64,000 nt of DNA from Streptomyces misionensis (GCF_900104815.1 NZ_FNTD01000004.1:5534501-5598500), one strand, 5' to 3'; shown: positions 10,073 through 19,497, numbered from the stretch's first letter. Notes: generated by a model from the sequence alone, not told the origin. Numbers and translations: made by a program.

Positions 10073-10744
10073 TCACAGGCTGCGGGCGGTGATGTCGCCG
10101 TAGGCGGTGGTGGCGTGGATGTGCAGGCCCGCGCCGGAACCTTCGGCGTTCTTCAGGGCGTTGTCGACACGGCCGTAGGAGGTGCCGGCGTCCAGGGTCG
10201 CGGAGACCCCGCGGGCGGCGCCGACCGAGATGGCTCCGTGCTCGGTGCGCAGGGTGACGGTGCCGCCCATGGCCTCGGTGACGTGGAGGTCTCCCTTCTG
10301 GGTGCTGATCTCCGCGTCGGCGCCCAGCCGGCCGACCGAGATGTCGCCGGCCTGGAGGGCGAGCCGGGCGCTCGCGGTTTCGTCCAACTTGACCGTGCCC
10401 TGCGCGCCCTCGAACACGACGTCCCCGAGGCGCCCGACGCCGCGGAACTCGCCGCTCGCCGTCTTCGCCTCGACGCGTGAGCCGACGGGCAGCTGGACGG
10501 TCACCTCGATCGAGCCGGAGGGGCCGAGGATCCGGTTGCCCGCCGCGGGGACCTCGATCCGCAGCACCCCGTCGCCGTAGGCCACCTCGGTCCGCTCCGC
10601 CGCCTTGACGTCACGGCCCTTCGCGGCGTCGGACGGCCGGACCTCGACGGTGGTGTCCGTCCGGTCGGCGGCGATGAGCTGGACGCGCCCGGCGGGGATG
10701 TCGAGGACGACGGAGACGGGGGCGGGGGTGTCGAACTTCTGCAT
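10073..10744 (-). CDS. DUF4097-family protein (right-handed beta-helix-like)
   Basis: 223 residues, mostly short beta-strand repeats with alternating Gly and Val (for example SASGEFRG, TQKGDLHV, TSYGRVDN, TTAYGDITAR), as in the DUF4097/DUF2807 putative adhesin family. No signal peptide or membrane segment, so probably cytoplasmic; biochemical role unknown. The start at 10744 (MQKFDTPAPVSVVLDIP) is set by AAGGAG six bases upstream on the minus strand. A palindrome GTTTCC-N6-GGAAAC (10766-10783) lies in its 5' leader. Divergent from a regulator gene with which it shares operator-like boxes. Confidence 0.8.
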   Translation of the reverse strand: MQKFDTPAPVSVVLDIPAGRVQLIAADRTDTTVEVRPSDAAKGRDVKAAERTEVAYGDGVLRIEVPAAGNRILGPSGSIEVTVQLPVGSRVEAKTASGEFRGVGRLGDVVFEGAQGTVKLDETASARLALQAGDISVGRLGADAEISTQKGDLHVTEAMGGTVTLRTEHGAISVGAARGVSATLDAGTSYGRVDNALKNAEGSGAGLHIHATTAYGDITARSL

Positions 10745-10765
10745 CGTGAACTCCTTGGCTGCGTT

Positions 10766-10915
10766 GTTTCCGATGATGGAAACGCTACGTTGCATTCACT
10801 GAACGGGCAACAACTTAATCGCTTGTAATTCCCCAACTTGCAGGCCAGAGATGCAATTTCATTGCAATGGCGCTCCGGGCTAATGCAACGCCGATGCCGT
10901 TGCTCGTTGCAATGG
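10766..10915. promoter_or_regulatory. divergent control region with TGCAA boxes and a GTTTCC/GGAAAC palindrome
   Basis: AT-richer than its surroundings. TGCAA-type boxes: CGTTGCATTC (10788-10797), ATGCAAT (10851-10857) and ATTGCAA (10861-10867) as an inverted pair, TAATGCAACG (10881-10890) and CGTTGCAATG (10905-10914) as another inverted pair. The last overlaps a -35 TTGCAA (10907-10912) spaced 18 bases from TAAGCT (10931-10936), the likely promoter of the regulator. On the minus strand TTGCCC-N17-TAGCGT could serve DUF4097. The arrangement suggests one regulator controlling both genes and itself. Confidence 0.55.
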
Positions 10916-10973
10916 ATTGAGGCTGAACGCTAAGCTGCGGGCCGGGCACCACGGATTGAAGGAGAAGAGCGCG

Positions 10974-11735
10974 ATGCCGGGAGGCAGACTCACCCAGCAG
11001 GAACGTCAGCGGATCGCGCTGGGACTGGCCGACGGCCTCGCCTACGCGGAGATCGCGCGACGCCTCGACCGTCCGACGTCGACCGTCACCCGCGAGGTCA
11101 TGCGCAACGGCGGCCCCACCGCCTACCGCGCGGACGCGGCCCACCGCGCCACGGAGCGCCGCGCCCACCGCCGCGCACGCAGCGCGCCCCGGGATGCGGA
11201 GACGGCCGCGCGACCCGACGGGCGCGACGCGGAGGCCGTGCGCGCGTACGAGGAGAAACTCGCCGACGTCTTCATCCAGTCGGGGCTGCCCAAGATGATG
11301 GCGCGGGTGCTGGTCTGCCTCTACACCACCGACTCGGGCAGCCTCACCGCCTCCGAACTCGTCCAGCGCCTCCAGGTCAGCCCGGCGTCCGTGTCCAAGG
11401 CGATCGCCTTCCTGGACAGCCAGGGCCTGGTGCGCCGCGAGCGCGACGAACGCCGCCGGGAGCGGTATCTCGTGGACGACGACATCTGGTACCAGGCGAT
11501 GATGTCCACCGCCCGCTCCAACGCCCTGGTCGTCGAGGTCGCACGACAGGGCGTGGGCGTCCTCGGCCCCGGCACCCGGGCCGCCACCCGCCTCGAAAAC
11601 GTCGCCCGCTTCGTGGACTTCGTCTCCGAGAGCATCACCCGGGCGGCGGAACAGGCACGGGAGGTTCTGTACACGCGGCCCGAAGGTCCGCAGGGGCCCG
11701 GCGACGGCGCGGTGCGCGGCGACCGGGACGCGTAG
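10974..11735 (+). CDS. transcriptional regulator: IS30-type HTH fused to MarR/GbsR-type winged helix
   Basis: 253 residues. An N-terminal helix-turn-helix (about 5-45: GRLTQQERQRIALGLADGLA, AEIARRLDRPTSTVTREVMR) resembles the DNA-binding segment of IS30-family transposases, but no DDE catalytic domain follows. After an Arg/Ala linker comes a MarR/GbsR-like winged helix (about 95-165: MMARVLVCLYTTDSGSLTASE, LQVSPASVSKAIAFLDSQGL, RRERDERRRERYLV). ATG at 10974, nine bases after AAGGAG (10959-10964). Divergent from the DUF4097 gene; the shared TGCAA boxes suggest it is that gene's regulator. Ligand unknown. Confidence 0.82.
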   Translation: MPGGRLTQQERQRIALGLADGLAYAEIARRLDRPTSTVTREVMRNGGPTAYRADAAHRATERRAHRRARSAPRDAETAARPDGRDAEAVRAYEEKLADVFIQSGLPKMMARVLVCLYTTDSGSLTASELVQRLQVSPASVSKAIAFLDSQGLVRRERDERRRERYLVDDDIWYQAMMSTARSNALVVEVARQGVGVLGPGTRAATRLENVARFVDFVSESITRAAEQAREVLYTRPEGPQGPGDGAVRGDRDA

Positions 11736-11771
11736 CGGCTCCGGTCATCCGCGAAGGCGCTCGCCGTCCCC

Positions 11772-13106
11772 CTACAACCGCGCCCTCTTCAACGCCATGT
11801 GCAGCAGCAGGCGGTCCTCGCCGTCGTCCAGGTCGAGGCCCGTCAGTTGTTCCACTCGGTTGAGGCGGTAGTAGAGGGTCTGGCGGTGGATGCCCAGTTC
11901 CGAGGCCGTGCGGCCCGCCTGGCCCGCGCAGTCCAGGTAGACCTCGGCGGTGCGGGCCAGTTCCCGGTGGGCGGGGGAGAGGAGGGCGCCGGCCGCCGGG
12001 TCCTGGGCGGACTCCGGCGGGAGCGCGGTCAGCAGGCGGTACGGCCCGATGCCCCGCCACTCGGCGACCGGGCCGAGGCGCGGCTCGGCCAGCGCCGCAC
12101 GCGCCGCCGCGCGGGCCTCCTGCCACACCGTGCCCAGCTCGGCCAGGCCGGTGCGCGGGTCCCCGACACCGGCGGCGGGACCGGCCGGCCCGGCGGCCGC
12201 CGCGAAGCCGCCCGCCCCGGCGATCCCGGCCGCCACCGCCGCGGCCACCGCCGCCCCGGCCCCCCGCGCCGCCGCCGTACCCTTCGCCCGGCCGCCCGCG
12301 CCCGTCCCCGCCCCCGTGGCGCCCCGCGCGCCCTCCGCCTCCGCCAGCACCCGCGCCGCCGTCGCCAGCGCCGGCGCGCCCACCGTCGTGGAGCGGAGCC
12401 GTACCAGCACCGCCAGGCTCTGCCCCGCCGCGCCCCAGGGAATCGTGCACAGCGCCGCCGCGTGCGGAATGGAGCGGGCGGACGGCGCGTCGTCCGGGTC
12501 GGGGGAGGGCCAGGGGGCCACGCACACCAGCGTGTGCGGGCCGTCCGCGCGCGGCCCCAGCGCCGTGCGCAGTTCGGCCACCGCCATGTCCCGCTGCCAG
12601 CCGCTCTCCGCCGTGAGCACCGCCCGCAGCTCCCGGCTCAGCCCCGCCCCGGCCTCCGCCTCGTCCGCGAGCAGCGCGCCGATCCGGCCGGCCACCCGCA
12701 TCGCCGCCGTCAGCTGCGCGTCCGTCGGGCCCGGGTCGCCGTCGAGCAGCCAGACGTAGCCGAGGACGACGCCCCGGTGGCGCACCGGCAGACAGATCCG
12801 GCCGCGGTAGACCCCGGCCTCGGGGCTCGGTGGGATGCGCACCGGGCCGGTCGCGCGGGTGATGCCGAAGCCCTCGAACCAGGAGCGGACGGTCGCCGTG
12901 GAGCGCCGGGTCAGGATCGAGCGGGTGCGCACCGGGTCCAGCGCGGACGCGTCCAGCTCGTCGTCGCTGTCGTACGCCCCGAAGGCGATCAGCTCGAAGT
13001 CTCGGTTCTCCAGGGTCGCCGGGACCCCCAGCAGCTCCGAGATCTCGTCCACCAGCTCCTGGTAATCACCCTTGTAATCCGCCGCCACTCGGGCATTCTC
13101 CCCCAT
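11772..13106 (-). CDS. PucR/CdaR-type transcriptional regulator, probably of proline catabolism
   Basis: 444 residues. The C-terminus has the PucR HTH (HTH_30): [20 protein letters not shown] followed by [22 protein letters not shown]. The N-terminal two-thirds looks like a GAF-like sensor, with a low-complexity Ala/Gly insert near residues 275-330. Divergent from the proline dehydrogenase and P5C dehydrogenase genes; PucR-type activators of proline use (PutR, PruR) are known in actinobacteria, so control of those two genes is likely. Start uncertain: 13106 gives [16 protein letters not shown]; the frame is open upstream to 13181 but that extension reads poorly. Confidence 0.85.
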   Translation of the reverse strand: MGENARVAADYKGDYQELVDEISELLGVPATLENRDFELIAFGAYDSDDELDASALDPVRTRSILTRRSTATVRSWFEGFGITRATGPVRIPPSPEAGVYRGRICLPVRHRGVVLGYVWLLDGDPGPTDAQLTAAMRVAGRIGALLADEAEAGAGLSRELRAVLTAESGWQRDMAVAELRTALGPRADGPHTLVCVAPWPSPDPDDAPSARSIPHAAALCTIPWGAAGQSLAVLVRLRSTTVGAPALATAARVLAEAEGARGATGAGTGAGGRAKGTAAARGAGAAVAAAVAAGIAGAGGFAAAAGPAGPAAGVGDPRTGLAELGTVWQEARAAARAALAEPRLGPVAEWRGIGPYRLLTALPPESAQDPAAGALLSPAHRELARTAEVYLDCAGQAGRTASELGIHRQTLYYRLNRVEQLTGLDLDDGEDRLLLHMALKRARL

Positions 13107-13270
13107 TTTCCGGCCATCTTCATACAGATGTCTGAGATCTCGGGCACGGATGCGTGACAGCTGTCGATGGTTGACGATCACAAGGGTCCGTAGGTTTCAC
13201 GGTGGTTCTCCGTGCCGTACCCGAATCGTCGGGCAACGGCCTCTTTGGTGCTTGTCTGTGGAGGTGCCCC

Positions 13271-14197
13271 GTGCTGGGTCCCGTGATTCTCGCCGCGTCG
13301 CGCAGCGACCGGATGCGACGCCTGATCTCGGCGGCCCCGGTGACCAAGCAGGTCGTCGACCGCTTCATCCCGGGGGAGACGGTGTCCGACATCGTCCCGA
13401 TCATCAAGGACCTGACGGGCAAGGGCCTGGAGCTGACGATGGACGTCGTCGGCGAGGACATCACCACCCCCGAGCAGGCCACGGTCGCCCGCGACGCCTA
13501 CCTGGCGCTGATCGACCACCTCAAGGAGCTGGGGCTCGGCGAGAAGGTCGAGATGTCGGTGAAGCTGTCGATGTTCGGACAGGCGCTGGAGGGCGGCCAC
13601 GAGCTGGCGCTCGCCAACGTCCGGCCCGTCGTCGAGGCCGCCGCCGCCATCGGCACGACCGTGACGCTGGACGCCGAGGACCACACCACCCTCGACTCGA
13701 TGTTCGCCATCCACGAGGAGCTGCGGAAGGACTTCCCGCAGACCGGCTGCGTGATCCAGGCCTACCTGTTCCGCACCGAGGCCGACGCCAAGCGCCTGGC
13801 CGAGGCCGGCAGCCGGGTCCGCCTGGTCAAGGGCGCCTACAAGGAGCCCGCCGAGGTCGCCTACCAGCAGAAGCACGAGATCGACAAGGCCTACGTGCGC
13901 ATCCTGAAGACGCTGATGGAGGGCGAGGGCTACCCGATGGTCGGGTCCCACGACCCGCGCCTGATCTCCATCGCACAGGAGCTCGCCCACAAGGCCGGTC
14001 GTAAGCTCGACGAGTACGAGTTCCAGATGCTGTACGGCATCCGCGGCGACGAGCACCTGCGACTGGCCGCCGAAGGCCACCGCATGCGCGTCTACACGGC
14101 GTACGGCACGGACTGGTACGGCTACTTCATGCGCCGCCTGGCGGAGAAGCCGGCGAACCTGCGCTTCTTCCTGCGCAGCATGGTCAGCAAGGGCTGA
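13271..14197 (+). CDS. proline dehydrogenase (monofunctional)
   Basis: FAD enzyme oxidising L-proline to delta-1-pyrroline-5-carboxylate. 308 residues, the size of single-domain bacterial enzymes. Barrel landmarks visible: VSVKLSMFGQAL-like strand (EMSVKLSMFG), LDAEDH, RLVKGAYKEP, GSHDPRL and the C-terminal EYEFQMLYGIR segment. GTG at 13271 follows GGAGG (13260-13264) by six bases and gives MLGPVILAASRSDRMRR; a longer frame from 13202 lacks a ribosome site. The next gene encodes the second pathway enzyme, 38 bases away. Confidence 0.94.
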   Translation: MLGPVILAASRSDRMRRLISAAPVTKQVVDRFIPGETVSDIVPIIKDLTGKGLELTMDVVGEDITTPEQATVARDAYLALIDHLKELGLGEKVEMSVKLSMFGQALEGGHELALANVRPVVEAAAAIGTTVTLDAEDHTTLDSMFAIHEELRKDFPQTGCVIQAYLFRTEADAKRLAEAGSRVRLVKGAYKEPAEVAYQQKHEIDKAYVRILKTLMEGEGYPMVGSHDPRLISIAQELAHKAGRKLDEYEFQMLYGIRGDEHLRLAAEGHRMRVYTAYGTDWYGYFMRRLAEKPANLRFFLRSMVSKG

Positions 14198-14235
14198 GCC
14201 CCACCACCCGCTCACGTACAAGGAGTTCGGATCTC

Positions 14236-15867
14236 ATGGACGCTGTGACCCAGGTCCCCACCCCCGTCAACGAGCCGGTGCACGGCTACGCCCCCGGCTC
14301 GCCCGAGCGCGCCCGCCTGGAGGCCAAGCTCAAGGAGCTGGCCGAGAACCCGGTCGACCTGCCGATGACCATCGGCGGCGAGAAGCGACTGGGCGGCGGC
14401 GAGCCGTTCCAGGTGGTGCAGCCGCACAACCACAAGGCCGTCCTCGGCACCGGCCGGCACGCCACCCAGCAGGACGCCCGGGACGCGATCGACGCCGCCC
14501 TGGCCGCCGCCCCGGCCTGGCGCGCGATGTCCTTCGACGACCGCGCCGCGATCATCCTGCGCGCCGCCGAGCTGCTGTCCGGCCCGTGGCGCGAGACGAT
14601 CGCCGCCTCCACCATGCTCGGCCAGTCCAAGACGGCCCAGCAGGCGGAGATCGACAGCCCCTGCGAGCTGGTCGACTTCTGGCGCTTCAACGTGCACTAC
14701 GCCCGCCAGATCCTCGCCGAGCAGCCCCCGGCGAACTCCCCGGGCGTGTGGAACCGTCTGGACCACCGCCCGCTGGAGGGCTTCGTCTACGCGATCACGC
14801 CGTTCAACTTCTCGGCGATCGCGGCCAACCTGCCCACCGCCCCGGCCCTGATGGGCAACGTGGTGGTCTGGAAGCCGTCCCCGACCCAGACCCACGCCGC
14901 CGTGCTGCTGATGCAGCTGCTGGAGGAGGCCGGTCTGCCCAAGGGCGTCATCAACCTCGTCACCGGCGACGGCATCGAGGTCTCCAAGGTGGCCCTGGAG
15001 CACCGCGACCTCGCGGGCATCCACTTCACCGGTTCGACCAAGACCTTCCAGTACCTGTGGAAGACGGTCGGCAACAACATCGAGAAGTACCGCTCGTACC
15101 CGCGTCTGGTCGGCGAGACCGGCGGCAAGGACTTCGTGGTCGCCCACCCGAGCGCCGACCGCGCCGTGCTGAAGACCGCGCTGACCCGTGGTGCCTTCGA
15201 GTACCAGGGCCAGAAGTGCAGCGCCACCTCCCGCGCGTACATCCCGGCCTCCATCTGGAACTCGGGCTTCAAGGAGGCGTTCGCGGCCGAGGTCGACTCG
15301 CTCACCATGGGTGACGTGACGGACCTGTCGAACTTCATCGGCGCCGTCATCGACGACCGCTCCTTCGCCAAGAACAAGGCCGCGATCGACCGCGCCAAGG
15401 CCGACCCGACCTGCACCATCGTCGCGGGCGGCAGCTACGACGACTCGGTCGGCTACTTCGTCCGCCCGACCGTCATCGAGTGCACCGACCCGGAGAACGA
15501 GGTCTTCACGACCGAGTACTTCGGCCCGATCCTCGCCGTGTACGTCTACGAGGACGACAAGTACGACGAGATGCTGACCCAGATGGAGTCCGTCTCCGAC
15601 TACGCCCTCACCGGCTCGGTCATCGCCAACGACCGTGCGGCGGCGGCCTACACGATGGAGAAGCTCCGCTTCGCCGCGGGCAACTTCTACATCAACGACA
15701 AGTCGACCGGCGCCGTCGTCGGCCAGCAGCCCTTCGGCGGCGGCCGCGCCTCCGGCACCAACGACAAGGCCGGTGCCCCCCAGAACCTCCTGCGCTGGAC
15801 GCTGACCCGCGCCATCAAGGAGGCCCTGGTCGCCCCGACCGACTACACGTACCCGCACATGGGCTGA
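14236..15867 (+). CDS. pruA: L-glutamate gamma-semialdehyde (P5C) dehydrogenase
   Basis: NAD-dependent oxidation of glutamate semialdehyde to glutamate, completing proline catabolism. 543 residues, ALDH fold of the group 1 (human ALDH4-like) P5CDH type. The catalytic Cys is in GQKCSATSRAYIP and the general-base Glu in RLVGETGGKDFVV; the NAD region ITPFNFSAIAANL is upstream. ATG at 14236, ten bases after AAGGAG. Same transcript as proline dehydrogenase; ends at the terminator at 15888. Confidence 0.96.
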   Translation: MDAVTQVPTPVNEPVHGYAPGSPERARLEAKLKELAENPVDLPMTIGGEKRLGGGEPFQVVQPHNHKAVLGTGRHATQQDARDAIDAALAAAPAWRAMSFDDRAAIILRAAELLSGPWRETIAASTMLGQSKTAQQAEIDSPCELVDFWRFNVHYARQILAEQPPANSPGVWNRLDHRPLEGFVYAITPFNFSAIAANLPTAPALMGNVVVWKPSPTQTHAAVLLMQLLEEAGLPKGVINLVTGDGIEVSKVALEHRDLAGIHFTGSTKTFQYLWKTVGNNIEKYRSYPRLVGETGGKDFVVAHPSADRAVLKTALTRGAFEYQGQKCSATSRAYIPASIWNSGFKEAFAAEVDSLTMGDVTDLSNFIGAVIDDRSFAKNKAAIDRAKADPTCTIVAGGSYDDSVGYFVRPTVIECTDPENEVFTTEYFGPILAVYVYEDDKYDEMLTQMESVSDYALTGSVIANDRAAAAYTMEKLRFAAGNFYINDKSTGAVVGQQPFGGGRASGTNDKAGAPQNLLRWTLTRAIKEALVAPTDYTYPHMG

Positions 15868-15887
15868 TCCCCGCCCCACCCGAGCGA

Positions 15888-15930
15888 CGGGCCGGGAAGC
15901 CTGCCACCGAGCAGGCTTCCCGGCCCGTTT
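15888..15930 (+). terminator. terminator after the proline catabolic operon
   Basis: Perfect 17-bp stem (15888-15904 with 15911-15927), six-base loop, followed by TTT. Confidence 0.8.
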
Positions 15931-16020
15931 CCATTTCCCCGCGGCACGGTGACGAGCGGGTCCGTCCCCGACTCGCCTAAAGCACTCGACCGTCAATCGC
16001 CCGGTGGCCACAATGCCGTC

Positions 16021-16566
16021 ATGACCGATCGGATGCGTCTCGCGCACACCGCGGACCTCGGCCCCGACGAACTCACCGCCGCCCGCGCCCTGTTGGACGA
16101 CGCCTTCGAGGGGGACTTCGCCGACGAGGACTGGGACCACGGGCTCGGGGGGATGCACGTACTGATACATGACGCGGCCGGGCTCGCCGCCCACGGCTCG
16201 GTCGTGATGCGGCGGGTGCGGCACGCGGGGCGCTGGCTGCGCACCGGGTACGTCGAGGCCGTCGCCGTACGCGCCGACGTCCGGCGCACCGGGCTCGGCG
16301 GGCGGGTGATGGCGGAGCTGGAGCGGGTGATCGAGCGGGCCTACGACCTCGGCGCGCTGGCCGCCAGCGAGGACGGTGCCCGGCTGTACGCCGCCCGGGG
16401 CTGGCGGCGGTGGGAGGGGCAGGTGCACGCCCTCTCGCCGGAGCACGGGATCGTCCGGCTGCCGGACGACGAGGGAGCCGTCCACGTGTGGCCGGCGACG
16501 CCCGCCGGAGCGCTCGACCCCGCCTGCGCGCTGGTCTTCGACTGGCGCGACGGTGACGTGACCTGA
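16021..16566 (+). CDS. GNAT acetyltransferase of the AAC(2')-I aminoglycoside type
   Basis: 181 residues, the same length as mycobacterial AAC(2')-Ic and collinear with it from memory: DWDHGLGGMHVLIHD (38-52), GYVEAVAVRADVRRTGLGGR (77-95, containing the acetyl-CoA loop), YDLGALAASEDGARLYAARGW (108-128), RLPDDEGAVHVWP (146-158) and the C-terminal DWRDGDV. The family transfers acetyl from acetyl-CoA to the 2'-amino group of aminoglycosides; some members also act on cell-wall amino sugars. The last residue is Thr where the mycobacterial enzyme ends in Trp, so aminoglycoside activity should not be assumed. ATG at 16021; CACAAT (16009-16014) could be a -10 of a near-leaderless message. Confidence 0.82.
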   Translation: MTDRMRLAHTADLGPDELTAARALLDDAFEGDFADEDWDHGLGGMHVLIHDAAGLAAHGSVVMRRVRHAGRWLRTGYVEAVAVRADVRRTGLGGRVMAELERVIERAYDLGALAASEDGARLYAARGWRRWEGQVHALSPEHGIVRLPDDEGAVHVWPATPAGALDPACALVFDWRDGDVT

Positions 16567-16821
16567 GGGAAAAGCCCAGTTCAGAGAGGGGTCAGCCGGT
16601 TCGCCGTCTCAGATAGTAGGAAGTCCGAGTAATGATGCAGACAGACGCGGGCCGCTCCTTTAGCTTGGAACAAGCCGAACGTCTCGCTCGATCCAGCGAT
16701 TGGCGGTCGTGAGCCGGGCCCTGTGCAGGCAACCCCTGCGGCCTTGGTGCTCCCCGCCTGCTCCGGCGTCTCGAACACCCGTCATTGCCGTACTCCCTTC
16801 ATATCCGAGGAGTCGATTCCC
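16567..16821 (+). other. non-coding stretch before a small ORF
   Basis: Between the acetyltransferase stop and the 43-residue ORF. No credible gene on either strand. It contains TAGTAGGAAGTCCGAGTAAT (around 16614-16633) and a small GCAGG/CCTGC hairpin (16735-16749). It may be promoter plus a long 5' untranslated leader for the small ORF; the function is not evident. Confidence 0.3.
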
Positions 16822-16953
16822 ATGGCCGAGACGACCGTCCGCCGCCGCGTCCGCCACGTGTCCCGCACGAGCGAGTCCGACCGCAAGAACGCCGCCGCCG
16901 CCCTCCAGCGCGCCCTCGACCGCCGGGACAACGGCGGCCAGACCGGCCACTGA
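16822..16953 (+). CDS. small basic protein, 43 residues, unknown function
   Basis: MAETTVRRRVRHVSRTSESD then RKNAAAALQRALDRRDNGGQTGH. Basic N-terminus and an amphipathic Ala/Leu-rich helix in the second half. ATG at 16822 follows GAGGAG (16807-16812) by nine bases. High G/C at third positions supports translation. Followed by a 9-bp hairpin and then leuB. I do not recognise a family. Confidence 0.6.
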   Translation: MAETTVRRRVRHVSRTSESDRKNAAAALQRALDRRDNGGQTGH

Positions 16954-16988
16954 CCTCGCCCGAGCCGCTCGCGCCGCGCCGTCGCGCC

Positions 16989-17023
16989 GACACGGGCCGT
17001 CCGGATCGTGGACAGCCCGTGTC
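16989..17023 (+). terminator. hairpin between the small ORF and leuB
   Basis: GACACGGGC (16989-16997) pairs with GCCCGTGTC (17015-17023); no T-tract. Probable terminator of the 43-residue ORF, just upstream of the leuB promoter. Confidence 0.45.
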
Positions 17024-17053
17024 ATCACCTGGGACGAGGAGTAGGGTGCCCGC

Positions 17054-18097
17054 ATGTCTCGCAGCATCAATCTCGCAGTGATCCCCGGTGACGGCATCGG
17101 CCAGGAAGTCGTGGCCGAGGGTCTCAAGGTCCTCTCCGCCGTCCTCCCGGGGGACGTGAAGCTGGAGACCGAGGAGTACGACTTCGGCGCCAAGCGCTAC
17201 CACGCCACCGGTGAGACCCTCACCGAGGCGGACCTGGAGCGGCTGAAGCGGCACGACGCGATCCTGCTCGGCGCCCTCGGCGACCCGTCCGTGCCCTCCG
17301 GCGTCCTGGAGCGCGGCTTCCTGCTCAAGCTCCGCTTCGCCTTCGACCACCATGTCAACCTGCGGCCGAGCAAGCTGCTCCCGGGCGTGTCCACCCCGCT
17401 GGCCGGCCAGCCGGAGATCGACTTCATCGTCGTCCGGGAAGGCACCGAGGGCCCGTACACCGGAAACGGCGGCACCATCCGCCAGGGCACGGAGCACGAG
17501 GTCGCCACCGAGGTGTCCGTCAACACGGCCTACGGCGTCGAGCGCGTCGTCCGGGACGCCTTCGCCCGCGCCCAGGCCCGTCCGCGCAAGAAGCTCACGC
17601 TGGTCCACAAGAACAACGTGCTGACCTTCGCCGGCCACCTGTGGTCGAACACCTTCAACAAGGTGGCCGAGGAGTTCCCCGAGGTCACCACCGACTACCT
17701 GCACGTCGACGCGGCCACCATCTTCCTGGTCACCCAGCCCGAGCGCTTCGACGTGATCGTCACCGACAACCTCTTCGGCGACATCATCACCGACCTCGCC
17801 GCGGCCATCTCCGGCGGCATCGGCGTGGCCGCCTCGGGCAACATCAACCCGAGCGGCGCGTTCCCGTCCATGTTCGAGCCGGTGCACGGCTCGGCCCCGG
17901 ACATCGCCGGACAGGGCAAGGCCGACCCCACCGCCACGATCCTGTCCGTCGCCCTGCTGCTGCGTCACCTCGGTTACGACGCCGAGGCCGAGCGCATCGA
18001 CACGGCGGTCGCCGCCGACCTCACCGAGCGCGCCGGCAAGCCCGCCCGCAGCACGTCCGAGATCGGCGACGCGCTCGCCGCCCGAGTAGCCGGCTGA
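17054..18097 (+). CDS. leuB: 3-isopropylmalate dehydrogenase
   Basis: NAD-dependent oxidative decarboxylation of 3-isopropylmalate, third leucine-specific step. 347 residues of the isocitrate/isopropylmalate dehydrogenase fold: [11 protein letters not shown] at the N-terminus, the metal and substrate segment [20 protein letters not shown], and [25 protein letters not shown] (17042-17047) ends six bases before the ATG, so the message is probably leaderless. Transcribed separately from leuCD, which is 38 kb away in this window. Confidence 0.96.
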   Translation: MSRSINLAVIPGDGIGQEVVAEGLKVLSAVLPGDVKLETEEYDFGAKRYHATGETLTEADLERLKRHDAILLGALGDPSVPSGVLERGFLLKLRFAFDHHVNLRPSKLLPGVSTPLAGQPEIDFIVVREGTEGPYTGNGGTIRQGTEHEVATEVSVNTAYGVERVVRDAFARAQARPRKKLTLVHKNNVLTFAGHLWSNTFNKVAEEFPEVTTDYLHVDAATIFLVTQPERFDVIVTDNLFGDIITDLAAAISGGIGVAASGNINPSGAFPSMFEPVHGSAPDIAGQGKADPTATILSVALLLRHLGYDAEAERIDTAVAADLTERAGKPARSTSEIGDALAARVAG

Positions 18098-18115
18098 CCC
18101 GGCGCTCCACGCAGG

Positions 18116-18150
18116 AAGCCGCCGGGTCGGACGACCACCCGGCGGCTTTT
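18116..18150 (+). terminator. terminator after leuB
   Basis: AAGCCGCCGGGT (18116-18127) pairs with ACCCGGCGGCTT (18137-18148), nine-base loop, followed by TT (four T in a row from 18147). Confidence 0.8.
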
Positions 18151-18339
18151 GCATGTCTGCGCCGGGTAGGAACCATCGACCCCGGGCCGCCACCACCCGA
18201 TTCCGTCGACCGGAGCGCCGCGCGATAATCGAACGCGGAGCCGCGGTATGAGGGAATGCTCGGACGTCCCAGCACCGGCCAGCCGGTGCGCGGGACGTGA
18301 GCGCGGCCCGTCACAACAACCGGTGAAGGACAACCACTC

Positions 18340-19428
18340 ATGACGATGCCCACGATCGAGCTCAAGCCCTCCGCCAGCCCCCTCGCCGCCGCAGAGCGCG
18401 AGGCGATCCTGGCCAACCCCGGGTTCGGCCGCCACTTCACCGACCACATGGTGACGATCCGGTGGACCGAGGGCCGCGGCTGGCACGACGCCCAGCTCGT
18501 CCCGTACGGCCCGATCTCCCTCGACCCCTCCACCCACGTGCTCCACTACGGCCAGGAGATCTTCGAGGGGCTGAAGGCCTACCGCCAGCCCGACGGCTCG
18601 ATCGCGCTGTTCCGCCCCGAGGCGAACGCCCGCCGCTTCCGCACCTCCGCCCGCCGCATGGCCATGGCCGAGCTGCCGGAGGAACTGTTCATCGCGGCCC
18701 TGGACGCGCTGCTGACGCAGGACGCCAACTGGGTCCCGCCGCACGGCGGCGAGGAGGCCCTCTACCTGCGCCCGTTCATGATCGCCACCGAGGCCGCGCT
18801 CGGTGTGCACCCGGCCAACGAGTACCTGTTCCTGCTGATCGCCTCCCCGTCCGGCGCCTACTTCGCCGGCGGCGTCCAGCCGGTCACCATCTGGGTCTCC
18901 GAGGACCACGTCCGCGCCGTCCCCGGCGGCACCGGCGACGCCAAGACCGGGGGCAACTACGCCGCCTCCCTGCTCCCGCAGGCCGAGGCCGCCGCGCACG
19001 GCTGCGACCAGGTCGTCTACCTCGACGCGGTCACCCGCACCAAGGTCGAGGAGAGCGGCAGCATGAACGTCGCCTTCGTCTACGGCGACCGGATCGTCAC
19101 CCCCGCGCTGACCGGCTCCATCCTGGAGGGCATCACCCGGGACTCGCTCCTCCAGGTCGCCCGCGACCTCGGCTACACCGCCGAGGAGGGCGTGATCACC
19201 CTGGAGCAGTGGCGCGCGGACGCCGCCTCCGGCGCCCTCACCGAGGTCTTCGCCTGCGGCACCGCCGCCGTGGTCACGCCGATCGGCCACGTCAAGACCA
19301 AGTCCGGCGAGTGGACCCACGGCGACGGCACGCCCGGCGAGGTCACCCTGCGGCTGCGCGAGGCCCTGCTCGGCATCCAGCGCGGCATGGACGAGGACAA
19401 GCACGGCTGGATGCACCGCGTCGGCTGA
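18340..19428 (+). CDS. ilvE: branched-chain amino acid aminotransferase
   Basis: PLP fold-type IV transaminase converting the 2-ketoacids of Val, Leu and Ile to the amino acids with glutamate. 362 residues. PLP lysine in [18 protein letters not shown], substrate segment [14 protein letters not shown], and cofactor phosphate-binding [10 protein letters not shown] near the C-terminus. ATG at 18340 after GTGAAGGAC. Preceded by the leuB terminator and about 190 bases of leader with its own promoter region; ends at a strong hairpin. Confidence 0.96.
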   Translation: MTMPTIELKPSASPLAAAEREAILANPGFGRHFTDHMVTIRWTEGRGWHDAQLVPYGPISLDPSTHVLHYGQEIFEGLKAYRQPDGSIALFRPEANARRFRTSARRMAMAELPEELFIAALDALLTQDANWVPPHGGEEALYLRPFMIATEAALGVHPANEYLFLLIASPSGAYFAGGVQPVTIWVSEDHVRAVPGGTGDAKTGGNYAASLLPQAEAAAHGCDQVVYLDAVTRTKVEESGSMNVAFVYGDRIVTPALTGSILEGITRDSLLQVARDLGYTAEEGVITLEQWRADAASGALTEVFACGTAAVVTPIGHVKTKSGEWTHGDGTPGEVTLRLREALLGIQRGMDEDKHGWMHRVG

Positions 19429-19442
19429 CGCCCGCACGGCAG

Positions 19443-19497
19443 ACGAAGGGCCGTCGCGGACCCCACCGGGGGTTCGCGACGGCCCTCCTTCGTTTCT
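19443..19497 (+). terminator. terminator after ilvE
   Basis: GGGCCGTCGCG (19448-19458) pairs with CGCGACGGCCC (19475-19485), with outer ACGAAG/CTTCGT pairing and TTTCTT following. Confidence 0.75.

Noticed and set aside
13202..13270. Upstream GTG start for proline dehydrogenase
   Set aside because: No ribosome site; GGAGG sits before the GTG at 13271.
16581..16778. 65-codon minus-strand ORF before the 43-residue gene
   Set aside because: No start signal, low third-position G/C, and it converges into the acetyltransferase end.
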